Below the pieces are notes generated by a model that did not search any database, was not told where the DNA came from, and was given only the letters and a program-made list of their open reading frames with translations. This document shows, piece after piece, positions 46,515-58,249 of a stretch of DNA of 64,000 nucleotides (the first letter of the stretch is position 1; each line of letters starts with the position of its first letter). Position numbers and translations under genes: made by a program. This DNA is from Agriotes lineatus (lineage: Eukaryota; Arthropoda; Insecta; Coleoptera; Elateridae), in assembly GCA_940337035.1 (NCBI GenBank), contig CALNHX010007622.1, forward strand, positions 1 through 64,000, written 5' to 3'.

Positions 46515-46641
46515 TTCATTTTCAAGCATTTTTTAAAAATTTTCAAAAATTAGAAATTCTACAGAAATCGTACAAAATAGTGAGTTAGTTAAAAAGACAA
46601 ATTTTCTCTAAAATTTTAAGCCGAGTTCAAAAATTTAATAA

Positions 46642-47520
46642 TATACGGGGTGTTTTATTTAAAATAACAAAGTTGATACTGACTTTCGGCATAACTAGAA
46701 GTGATATCACAGTCAAAATGTTGTAGTTGTAGGCGCCCTTACACATAAAATCCATGGCCAATATTTCAGATTTTCAATTTTATTAGTTCTCTATAGTGCC
46801 TTAGAAAATAGGAGTTAATAAAAAAATCTGTGAAAGGCTTTACCCAGAACTTCCTTCGTCGACATTGTGACACTAGATAACTTTAAAATTAAGTTAGGAG
46901 TAAAAATATCTTCACGTTTTTAATAAATTAAATATATTCTCAAATTTCAAAAAACTTTACCAGTGGTGAAATTCGAAGGGCCGGCGGATGCGTATGGAAT
47001 TCGAATGCTTTGCAAGGTGAATGGGCTATTTCTACCTACGCTATGGAGCAGTACATAACTACGTGCGTCCCGGCTGGCTTAAATAGAACCTCTTTTCGTT
47101 GACACCTTTTACGCTGTAAAGCAGAAAGAACATTTACGCTGTATGTGTTGGATTCTCGTTAAAAGTAATGTGTTACTTTCCTGTATCTCAGTTAAACCAA
47201 AAATTAAAATTTTATCGGTGATGCGACTCGAATTCAGCACTTGCAAACGAGGCGGCCCATGCGATTTCTTTGTTTGGAGGTAGTTTACGCTGTCGCTTCC
47301 AGAGCTACGGCGACCTTTCGAATTCCTGCGTTCCAGCTCTATTTAACGTTCCGTATTAATTCATTCTTCCTTTTTCTATCGTACAGCATTTATTCTGCAT
47401 CTTTCAGTCCCATTTTTGGCAAGAATAAAGCTTTCGATATGTACAAATTATTACTTGCATCTAATGCTAAGCTAAATCAAAATTAAACAGAACTTTATTT
47501 TTAAGTGCTCACCCTGTATA
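46642..47520 (+). mobile_element. Repeat U, complete copy with mariner-type ends
   Basis: The left end TATACGGGGTGTTTTATTTA and the right end ACTTAAAAATAAAGTTC-type sequence closing in CACCCTGTATA form a diverged terminal inverted repeat (TATAC-RGGGTG). This suggests a Tc1/mariner-superfamily non-autonomous element. The interior is non-coding. The 81-codon ORF at 47241 shows no domain. The 3' breakpoint of the tandem duplication (47328) lies within it. Confidence 0.5.
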
Positions 47521-47600
47521 TATTTGTCTGAAATTTTATCGGTTTCATGCCAGGTAGATATATAATAAAAATAGTTTTTGAGTTATACCGTCAACAGACT

Positions 47601-47632
<32 letters not shown>

Positions 47633-47785
47633 GGACAGACAGACATACAGACGGAATTGAGAAAACCTGTTTTTCGTCACCTAGGGACCCTGAAACGTAA
47701 AGATCTGGAGAAATCTTGGAAGGTAATTTTTTCACGATTACAATACTTCATTCGTCTTTTACAGACGAAGGAAGTAAAAGAAAAA
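47521..47785 (+). repeat. GACA-linked repeat T, complete 3' part
   Basis: TGCCAGGTAGATATATAATA and GTTTTTGAGTTATACCG lead into a GACA microsatellite (about 47598-47650). The tail GGAATTGAGAAAACCTG, CACCTAGGGACCCTGAAACG, AAGATCTGGAGAAATCTTGG and CACGATTACAATACTTCATT follows. It closes in a hairpin ACTTCATTCGTCT / AGACGAAGGAAGT. Other copies lie at 25310-25530 (minus) and 48050-48205, with a terminus at 1735-1778. Confidence 0.65.
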
Positions 47786-48044
47786 AGGAAAAATAAGGAA
47801 AAAAGAAAACCTATTTTAGAAGTATTCAACTAGAAAATCACCTATCTCACATCAATACACGTTACAAATTCAATAAAAGTGTAATGTTAGAGCCGTTTTT
47901 GAGAGAATCGAAAAAAAGCCGAAAAACTGAAAAATCACAAGAGTAAACACCATACTTCCGGTTATGTGATTTTCTTCAAATACCTGCTGTCGCATCTATA
48001 TAGTAGACAAAACTTATGTTCAACCACTTTTCATTTATGAGATA

Positions 48045-48205
48045 TTCTGTTCACACACACACACATACACACAGACTGATAGACAGACAAAAACATGTTT
48101 TTTTGGTTCAGGGGACTCTAAAACGTGAAGATCTGTTGAAAACTCAATTTAAAATTTATGGGGTGAATCAAATACTTTTTTTATTGTAAAAGGAAGTACA
48201 AATAT
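48045..48205 (+). repeat. Second, diverged T terminus
   Basis: An (AC)n then GACAGACA microsatellite is followed by CATGTTTTTTTGG, AGGGGACTCTAAAACGTGAA, GATCTGTTGAAAA and AAATACTTTTT...AAAGGAAGTAC. This is the same order as in the copy just upstream, but more diverged. Confidence 0.55.
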
Positions 48206-48209
48206 TAGA

Positions 48210-50995
48210 GAATTTTTAGAGTTTTTGTTATGTATGTTACAATGTATCTCGAGAAGCTACACGGTTGACTTAAGAAATGCTGTGTATATGTGTATATCTA
48301 CATGTATAACATAAATTCAACATTAAAGCAACAATATTTATAATATTTACATTTTGTGTGCTTAGAACTACTTCTGACATTTCTGAGTTGTGGAGACATT
48401 ACAAAGCAGGAATATTAATATTACAAGAATAAGTGCCCATTAGTTTTAATGAAATAAACTGGAATAACGATTTCGAGAAGTGTTTGTTAAATCATCATAC
48501 GTTATCAGGTAGAAAGTGCGGTGCTGCATAAATATTTTCGAGGATAATTTTTATTGAGTATTCCATAATTTCAACTTTTCGGCTTAAATAACACATCCCT
48601 TATTGCCACTTGTTTGCATTTAAAATAGTATTTAAAAAGTGAGGAGCACCACTCAAGGTATAGCAATATGATTTGGAAAATGTGACGGAAAAATGTTGTT
48701 AATTGTAAAGAATTACCAACAAAACGTATATATTGTAACTGTATTCCTACAAAGAATTATGATTTGAAATGTTTATCTACATCAAGTCTTGTTCTGAGTC
48801 TTTTAAATATTATAATAATTGTACTATTGTGTTTCGTTATTGTTAATTGTGCATATTTAGTACGTTATAAATTGCAGACATTTCCTTGCTGTTTAGAGGA
48901 ATAGACTTCGAGCTATGGGAGTTTTTGTCTGTTTTAATTAATACAATTTGAAAATCAATTTCGCCATTCTATGTGAAATCAATTTTAGTGGTTATTTTAA
49001 GCAATCAAATCCAAATAAGTAACCTGTTATTGGTGTTCTGAAAACATGAAAGAGGCCGGTTGAATTAATAGCCCATTTTCTTTATCACTGCCCTAAAATA
49101 AATTGTAATTCTGGCAACTTTGAGGTAAGGGAAACGCAGATGTGGAGTTATTAATTCGATTACTTTTTAGTTCTACTACTTAATTACCTTATTTTCACTT
49201 TTAGTCCTTTTTTGGTACAGTATACCAAAAATAATGGCATTACATGTATAACTTCATTAACAATAAACTATTGCTCCTATATCATCTGCAGTCATTTTTA
49301 AAGAAAAAAATATAGGGAAAAATTCTACAATTTCGGAATTATTAATACAACTTTGACTTTGCTTGTAGTTTCGATGCAAGTAAACGTTATAACATGGATT
49401 GAAATAAGTATTTGGGATAGACAAAAGGAAATTGCTGCTTATTTATTGTTTTCTTGTCCAACAATATTCTTAAATTTTCGTTAACTTCTCTACTTCTTTA
49501 ATTGCAAAACTTATATACGCTATACGACATAGTTTAGATTAAAAAAAGAGCTTGCTAATAAATCCTGATATTTATAGATTATCGGAATTAAGACTAACTT
49601 GTTCTGTCAGGTACCGGTAGTAATAACGAAACTTTTACACTACTATGGTAAATATTTTTTTTCGATTGTGAAGTTCAAGTAAAATACTTTAGTTGTAAAT
49701 ATTTTCCATTAAATACCAGTATAGTCTATTTACTTATGTGTATATTTAACCGATTTTTATGTTCTTTATAGTGTCTTCTTTCTCATCATGGATTGAAGAA
49801 AAAAAACCAACAACTTCAATAATTTACATGACATTTCTAATGTTTGAAAGGAGTAATTTTCAGCGGTAATATAATAAGTAGTACGTTAATTGTTCATAAT
49901 TTATTCATCAATATTATGAGTTATAATCCCAAATCTAAAATACAACGAGTGCTAAAGACTCTTATATGTTGTATTATTTTGCTAATAGATATTGTGTAAA
50001 CGGTATAAGAGGTTACAGATTATGTATGTAGATATTTATACCTTACTGTTTATGTAAATAGATTTTATCCGATTTATGGAACAATATTGTAATTAACGTC
50101 GGGTCTCATTCATATCGCGGAAATCTAGTAATGTAAGCAATTAAGGGCAAGGTCTAGCTGTGATTAAATCCAATATTCGAAATAAACGCGTCTCGTAAAG
50201 CTTTATGGCTTGTTCTTTTGACGAAATTACTGGCTATTTCTTTCAAGTCGTCAGTAATTAATGTGGACCGCGGAGAGGCCCCTAGTTACGTCAAGACCCA
50301 CCGAGTAAACTTCAGTAACATGAGGGTCAAGGAAAAGCTCGGACAGTTTTCAACTTCAGTTTCATAACAGATAGAGTCGTTTCGGCAGAGAAGCAGCAGT
50401 AATTACCCCCGAAGTAGGAGTTCGATTAAATTTTGTATTCTGTATTGATCGAATGCAGTTACGTTAATGCAGGGTGCTTTAACATGCAATCGCGTAATTT
50501 ACCTACGTTGCGTGTTGCATGATAAAAATCCTGTCTGTAAGTAATTGGAATTCAAAGTAATTTTTTCTAAACCTTCTAAAGATTAGTTTAAGCGCACCAT
50601 ACTCGTATACTTTGCCTAAGTTTAGATTATTTTTAAATTTTAAGCTTACGAACAAGCTGGCGTGTCTTGAATGTTACTGAAAGTTAGGGCATTTAAATCA
50701 AAAAGTTTTTGCTGAAGCTAAACACGTTAGCGTTCACTTCTTGTCTTATACGGAAGTATATTGCGGCGAACTTATTGTCACGAATCTGCGTGCTTTTAAA
50801 TGTTGAAAAATATTTGCATTAATAACGCGTTATAAATTAGTGCAAATGTTGGGCTAGTAAGGCGTTCTATAAAGATTAAAAGCAATTGTCTTTTACATGA
50901 ACGTGCATATTAAGCTCTGGTTCTATTGAGACATGACATTTTATTTACCGTAGTTTGATGATGTTTCCAGAATGTGTGTTGGCAATATCGGTTGA
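48210..50995. other. AT-rich spacer, no gene recognised
   Basis: No coding signal was seen. A small hairpin, ATACAACGAGT / ACTC with GTTGTAT, lies at about 49941-49977. Confidence 0.4.
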
Positions 50996-51000
50996 AAAAG

Positions 51001-51160
51001 AAGGCCTCAGCTCTCTGGTCTGACGTCACCACGTGAAGGCTTAATTGGCCAACGATTGAGTCTAATCCGCCTTTATTCCGGCTCGAGCATTGAAATAAGA
51101 GGCTCTCATTGGCGAACTGGGCCTTCTTGTGCTGACGTCAAGTCTGAGAGCTAAGGCTTT
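51001..51160. mobile_element. Fold-back element H9 with CRE-like sites
   Basis: AGGCCTCAGCTCTC, TGACGTCACCAC and GAAGGCTTAATTGGCCAA are inverted as TTGGCGAACTGGGCCTTC, GTGCTGACGTCA and GAGAGCTAAGGC. Arms of about 50 bp surround a loop of about 57 bp. Each arm carries one TGACGTCA, the consensus cyclic-AMP response element. Confidence 0.65.
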
Positions 51161-51169
51161 GGTATTGGA

Positions 51170-54100
51170 CGATAGTGGCATTTACTTAGCTTCATATTTA
51201 TTATATAATTTTACTCAAAATGCATTGGTAATGAGAAATCATCGAACTTTAACTAAAAATAGACAGAAACATTATCAGTCTTCAATGAATATATGTTCAC
51301 ATCTAAATTGAACATGAAAAACTGCTGTTTATCTAAATTGTTGCTTGCTGATGAAAAGGAATACGAGTATCAACATCGACAGCCCTTTATGCGCATTTGA
51401 GAAAATGGTAACTTTTTTAGACTAATTGGTTACGATGTATGAAACTAGATCTGCCTTTTGAGTTGGTATTGAATGGCTGAAATGGTATTGACTTCCGGTA
51501 TAAACAGTTATTATAATTTATAACAAATTATTTAGAACATCAAATGTACAATAAGGCAGTAGAAATTGTTAAAAGCGTTATTTTTATTAGAACAATGAGT
51601 CGCTTGATAATCTACAGTAGTTCTTCAATAAATTCTTCAATATGGCTTTGAATTTCTGGAACGCCTTTTATAATTCCTACATTTAAAAAAACATGCGTTA
51701 TAATTTAAGTTCTCATTATATTAACTTGAAAGAGGCTGTTGGATATATTTTTTGCTGTTTTTTACTTGTCTTTTACAGTAGACCAAACATTTATAAATAT
51801 ACCTGCTGTTACATGTTATAGAGCGTAAAAAGTTTGAAAGTCTGCACCTGATGGCTTGTAGCTTATATTTATCTTGTGAAAGCTCAAATTTATAATCAAC
51901 TTATTCAGGGTTGTTTACAAATTTGCAGGGGAAGTAGATACGTAAACGATCACTTCGCCAGATGATGAATTTAATTTTCAATAAGTTTGTTGCTGAGTTT
52001 ATTTTTTTAAAGTATAAAAACGTGATGCTGTTTGTCTACGGGAATATCTAATTGGGTCAGATCTTCGCGCTCTAAAAGTAAATGGAATTTCAGCAATTTG
52101 CCTAAATTATGCACTTGAGCAGAAATTTAATGCTAATCGAACTCCATGAATTTATAAACTCAGCGCTTCCCGAAAAAACTTCTGCAAACGCGCTCTTACC
52201 GATATTTGCGAATTTAACTCGGTTATGGATCGAAAAAGGGCTTTATGGAAGGAAAATTCGTATAATACATCAAAGGTCGCAATAAGTTGCGGCATTCGCA
52301 TGAATAACAGATTACCTAAATTTCTTGAACTACCGCAGAATTTCCTATTCTTGAACGTTTCCTAAAATGCAAATCCTCGGGGCGCTTGTTGCCTAGGATT
52401 TTGAGGGTTGTCTAGAAAGCCGACAATTGTGTTTTATGTAAATTGCTTTTAACTCCGTTAAATTTACATACGAGAGTATTTTGATTATTACAGCGAATTG
52501 TAAAATAGTAGACTTTGTGAATAAATGGTGCTGGGTGTGCAATTTTAACTGAGCTGCAAACTATAGAATTGTTTTAAATATATTTTTAATAAGGCAAACT
52601 TAAAATTTAACCAGATTTTCTACGAGCTTCTGAAAAATCGAGGATCTGTTTTTAAATGTGTAAAAGTAAAACGTATAGCAAAATATCTGTATAATTACGT
52701 TAAGTACACAAATAAACAATTTAGGTGGTATTCCAGCAAAACGTATTCTCTACATTTGCATTCTATCCACCAATTTCGATTTAGTGGAAAAGTGGAGATT
52801 AAATGGGGTTGTTTTATATCTATTCCTGCTGGAACAATGGGCAAACTAAATTTAGTTTCCGTTTAAACTGATTTTATTGGGAGTGATTGACATTGCAAAT
52901 TGGATCACCAGCTCTATATGTAGTCTCACATAGGGATTATTTGTAGGCTCGGTCCAGTAGTTAAACAGGGTTACTGTTATGGCAACTAATGCTTTGTGCA
53001 GTCTCAGGATAATTAAAGGCTTCGATTGTTGGTGCAGATAAATGGATAGTTTTAGTTGTAAAATATTAACTCGCCCGTTTCGCACACAAATGCAGCTAGC
53101 AATTCACTTTTATATTTCTTATTTTTATGTGCTCGGGCACAGTAACAAAAAGATTCGTTCTAGGTAGTGGTTATGGTTGTGTAAATTGTTGATCGAATAT
53201 TGTATGTATTTTTTAAATAAGCCGTTCTTGTGCTAAGTCAATACTGATATGCGTATCTTAACGTAGAAATATAGCATTTTATTTTTAGAAGATGAAATTG
53301 TGTGTCAAAATGTAAATCTGACCTGATCCATATGTGTGTTGCCAAACGTCTCTAGATAGAGCATTATTTTTAGTTTTATGTTCCATCTTCGAAGATGAAA
53401 GTATCGGCAATATTCTTTAGCGCTCCCAAAAGACCTGTCAGGATATCTGTCGCTATGATTGTTTCGGTTCAGTTGACCATACTTGTTGATATGCGATTTT
53501 TCCGTCAGGAAAGTTTATCTTGTTTATTGGAAAACCAGATTAAACGGTTGTCTTGGATATATCAGGGACATTTGTAAAAATATGTTTGCTCTATCCAAAC
53601 ACTGTCTTGCCGATGGCATAAGAGACTATACCCAGTTCAGTTATTCTTTATACAATAGTAGGCCTTGTTAGGGTGACTTCTTCGTTTGTGTGAATATGGA
53701 TTTTTGTATTGTAAAGCCGAGTGACCCATTAAAGTGAAAATCTATTTTGAGGTTATGGTTCACAGCAGAATCTTCTGTTGCCTTTTGAATTATTAATTAT
53801 TTAGAATTTGCATTTGGCAAATGCTGATACTGCTTTATATTCTATATAGAAAGGTAAAATGAGTTTACTATCTTCAAATATTACTGCTGTGAAGATTAGT
53901 AGATATTCAGTTTAAGTAAGCATATTCATAACGTTTTATAAAAGAACTATATTTGACAACAGAGCTGGATCCACATAATCAACCACTTTATAACAGGACA
54001 TTAGATTTTAGTGCAAAGTGAATACCAACATAATAAAATTAAAGCATGGCCGCTTACTGTGAAAATAAGAACTAAATCGGGTAAACAGCTAACTTAATTT

Positions 54101-54290
54101 TTTAATGCATTTAATATTCTCTTGTACTATTTCAATGATTGTAAATTGCATGGTAGACGCACTATTTCTCAAACTGATAATGTGTAATATTGTAAATAAT
54201 TTTATGCACGACTGCATTATAAAGTACTGTCAATGAGATAGCTTTGCGGCTATAAAATAGCTCTTTATAGTACTAGTAAATTAAAGTTTA
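51170..54290. other. AT-rich spacer, no gene recognised
   Basis: Short ORFs (52852-53085 minus, 53395-53671 plus) show no recognisable domain, and no repeat was noticed. Confidence 0.4.
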
Positions 54291-54299
54291 TTTTATTGC

Positions 54300-54600
54300 T
54301 AGTAAGCAAGTCCTCTGTTCGAATCCCGCGGGGGCCGGAATTTTTCCGCAGCCTTGGCGATTGGAATCGGGCTCGTTGAGATCATTCACAGTTGGGCACC
54401 AAATTTAATTAACTTTGCTCTACTCAGATCCACAGACCTAAGAGATAGAGTAACAAGGTCAACACATCAACATGGCACACACTTCACACAATGGTTGCTG
54501 TGCAAGCACATAAGGCTCGCTCCAACTTTGTATCCCGAATCCGGGGCAAGTTGAGCATTGTACCGCGAATTACAACACATAAAGCACCAGCCCCTACACC
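54300..54600 (+). mobile_element. 5'-truncated tRNA-derived SINE relic
   Basis: CTGTTCGAATCCCGCGGG near 54315 is a good box B with the tRNA T-arm context (GCAAGTCCTC before it). A GC-richer body GGGGCCGGAATTTTTCCGC follows and the block runs to about 54600. Box A and the tRNA 5' half are missing or eroded. The body differs from the SINE at 16021-16348. Confidence 0.5.
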
Positions 54601-54609
54601 GAAAGGTAA

Positions 54610-57600
54610 AACGAGGTTAACGATAATACATAATACATTATTTTACTAGTAGCTACTATAAAGTATGTTAGTTTATTTTACTTGTAATATACAGTACGTT
54701 TAAAGTTCAAAGTACTGTCAATGTCAAAATAAATGTTTGTTAACATCTATCAAGGCACTCAAATGTCATTTAATTCTGTCAAAGAAAAGACGTCAAATTT
54801 ATAAACTCGATTTTAGCATTAAGCTTTTGTATACAAGTCGTACATTATTCGACTTTATTGACACTTCTTCATCATTAACCTCGCTTGCAAGACCAGCTGG
54901 GCCATAAAATAGACTCCCCAAATAAAGTTCTACATTATGTACCTGTTGTATGAATAGCTACTATCTGCTCGTGTGTCACAATGATAACATTATGAGCGTC
55001 AACGAAATCATTATGGTACTCGAAGAAATTCATTGCTAACATTACTAATGAAATGTCTAACATAGCATATTCGCTTATTCGTATTTTAAAAATTTTTAGA
55101 TTCAACTACTTTGAGACCCATGGCTTCGCCATAATAAACCAGTCATTCAAGATTTAAAAAAAATTATATTCTCGTTTTAAAGCCTAAACAAAGCACGAGT
55201 AATTTTTATTTTAAGAATATTAGTTGTACAGTAAGCGCTGCTTGCTTCACGGATGAAATCTGCTAGATAGAAGCGATTCTCAGCTTTTCGACAGTCTATA
55301 GGCTGCAGCGGAGGTAGAACGGCAAGAAGTAGGTTCAGTAATGAGGATATTTTAATATTCAATGAGACCTACGTTCGCGTAGCTCAAACCTCAAGCAGGC
55401 TCAGTCTGACCTAACCCCTGACATAACGTGCGCTTATTGAATTTTAATTAGAATTTTCGCACGTACTCTGACTCCATTGACTTCAGATGAAGAAAACCGG
55501 GGTGCATATTTGGAAAACCGTATTTACAAATGCGACAGAAGAGACGTTGTAAGTTGGAGGTTGGGGTTTTGGCAAAATAATTGCTAGTACCATTTCATTA
55601 TAATACCCATAGTTGGCAGGTAAATTGTCACAAATCTTGAAATAATACACGTCAATGACGCATGCATCTATATATCTCAAACAGTGTAGATGCAAGTCTC
55701 TTTGCTGAAGTCGTTTAAACGAAAAATGAAAGAGATATATTTTATTCAGGTAAATATCGGAATCTGTCTTTGTCTGTGAGGGAGTGAAAAATGAATTTTG
55801 CTTTAGTCAGTTGGTTCTATCATTAAAATTCTCCATGAGTCGCCACTATTGTTAAGTGCATAATTCTGAAAAATGGATGTAACATACTTGTAGTTCTTGA
55901 GAACATCTATGCCGTAATAAATAATGAAAACAATAGAGAAATTGATGTGATAATGCCATTAAGTCTGATCGATTCTGAAATGTGGTTGTATTTATAGCAA
56001 CAATCAAGAAATTCGAAACTAACGTTGTAACTTGTTTGTGCGCCTATGTAGTAACTATTTGTCGAAGTTAAATTTGAATTTCAACCCAGACATTTTTACA
56101 TAAACACGCAGTTACTTTAGATCTTGTACGTCGTAAACTCCAACAAGAAGTTTTACTCACAGCAACACGAGTGAGTGTTGATGCTTTAAGATGACATTTA
56201 GTTATTTTTTGCTAAGATAAGACCGTAGCAGGATATTTACAAAATAAAAAAATTAATGTGAAGATTAATATATAAATAAAGATTTACATTAGAATTAATC
56301 TGAAGTTCGGAAACTTGTTTTTACAATATTTTAACGGTCTACATCATTGAACTTGCTTGATTTGTACAATTTTTGGATTATACTCAACATTATTTTCATG
56401 CGGCTACAGCAATAAAAACTTGAGAGATTCGAATTGGTGTGCGTGTGTACGTGTTCCTTTTGGTACGTGATGAATTAGTGTCATTTGCATACAGGAAAGT
56501 TGTATGATTTGGGATGACTAATTAGCAAAATCTGTGCGGAATAACGTATCGTTCCTCGTAGTTTCGTAGCAGTCGTAGTGAACAAGCACAGTAACAGTTT
56601 CGTTTCTTTTATGTCATATTAAAGATTAGAACTTTATACTATATACATTTTATTCAATGCCTTTGAGTTGATTGCTTCTGGTGGTGATTCCTAGCTTTTG
56701 AAAATTTCTATGAACACATGCTCGGAAATGCGTTTTAATGGAGCTACAGTCCTTGGAAGGGTATAAAAACACGGATTTTATTTAATTAAAATAGTACAGA
56801 TGAAGCAAGTTTGGTGTAATTTGGATCTCTATTACTTTTTATGCTGAACTGAAAAAGTTGGAATAAGTTTAATAAGGATTGATTTAAGTACGGGTGGGGA
56901 GTGGGGATGTTTTTTATCGTAACTTTTTACAATCGAAATTTTCGTCAATCTTAATTAGATATTCAAAAAGCTTGAATTTTTTGGCAAAAAAAGTATTCTA
57001 AATGTCTGAAACTAGATCACAGAAAACTAAGACGTACAGTATACATATTAGTAGTTTAACATTTTGGCATATTGTGGCATACTGTGTTAATTACATCAAT
57101 ATATCAGTGCTTTATGGCCCTGTTTGTATTTTATAGGTAGTTATGTTGCGATGGTTTATACTAGATAATATTCAAGTAAAATAAGTGTGTTTTAATTTAA
57201 TTTACAGGTGTACACATAGTATTACTATTTTAATTGGTATAACAAAACACAATAGGGCGATAGCTGGAATATCTAAATGTCTAGGAAAAGCAAACAAAGC
57301 TACCGTGATAAAATTAAGATCAAATTACAATATACAGCGAATACTATCTGAGTTTACTCTTAGTATTACTGAACAAAGAGGAAATGATGATAAATTATAA
57401 GCATGCATGCTTTCGCCGTTAATAATCCAAGGAAGGTGTTGCTTTCAGCAAAGTAAGTACATTTTCAAATTCCTGTTGCGTAGTCTTCTAAAATGTAGCT
57501 GCTGTGCCTGTAAAAGCAAAGATTTAAAAAAATATGTAGGATATGATAATGCATCTTTCATACCAGCTCGATTAAAATAAATTTGAGATCGATCACATTT

Positions 57601-57735
57601 AAGTAAGTAGTTAAAAAATTAGAACAATAAATATTGACTACGAAAAATGAAATATTATGCGTGTTTATAAAATTTGAAGTTAGTGTAGTTATAAGAAATT
57701 TATTTTAAAATCTACAATTTGTTATCATGGCCTAG
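54610..57735. other. AT-rich spacer, no gene recognised
   Basis: ORFs at 55177-55362 and 55483-55695 (minus) and 57185-57400 (plus) lack domain similarity. Confidence 0.4.
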
Positions 57736-57744
57736 TAAGTAACG

Positions 57745-58245
57745 CCTCTACCGCAGTAAAATGTATTATAAAGTGTATTATTTAAGTTACAGCATTATTT
57801 TTCTACATAACCACCGTTTCGTTCTACCCATTTCTAACGTAGAACACATTTTCTTGTTTTGTTGAAAACGAACGATTTTGTCAGTTTCTGTTTAATCTAC
57901 TCCTGTATTGCAGATTTAACCTAGTCGTTCGTATGGTAACGGTTGCCTTTAAACTGCTTCCTAAGGCTAGGAAATCAAACAAATCTTCCGGGGCCAGATG
58001 TCAGCTAGAGGGTAGATGTGGGAAATTTCAAATGTCAGAATTTGAATTGCTTGTGAAGATTCTCGATAACAATGTTGTGCCACCTTTAAACGAGGGGTGA
58101 GTACAGCCCTAGCTAGCTCTAACCCTCGGCAGAATATGACGTGAATAAGGACCAGAAAACGATTCTTAAGGTTACATAAAAACTCAATAAAACTATACAA
58201 ATGGGCCCCAGTCGTTATAGACAATATAAAACCAAATTTAGCTAT
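57745..58245 (-). pseudogene. Mariner-type transposase C-terminal relic (minus)
   Basis: Minus-strand reading across frames shows TPRLKVAQHCYRESSQAIQI with a decayed HIYPLADIWPR, corresponding to the HPPYSPDLAP block before the last catalytic aspartate of mariner-type transposases. LAPEDLFDFLALGSSLKAT (usually LAPSDFHLFPALKRALKG) and a terminal WVERNGGYVEK (usually CIELEGDYVEK) follow. Stops and frameshifts break it and the N-terminus is absent. No inverted repeats were found. It is an old, inactive relic distinct from the one at 15.6 kb. Confidence 0.65.
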
Positions 58246-58249
58246 CAAA

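Larger units (their letters stand above)
40896..47328. repeat. Tandem segmental duplication, copy 2
   Basis: This 6,433-bp unit is in the same orientation as 34381-40895. It keeps the empty site for the MITE of copy 1, a 47-bp stretch of the LINE tail lost from copy 1 (about 42879-42925), and about 40 bp near 43380-43420 absent from copy 1. It has a longer GAA microsatellite (about 42752-42780 against 36433-36450 in copy 1). Confidence 0.93.

Noticed and set aside
54310..54335. Functional tRNA gene at 54.3 kb
   Set aside because: Only the T-arm and box B half is present. No acceptor stem or D-arm could be drawn.
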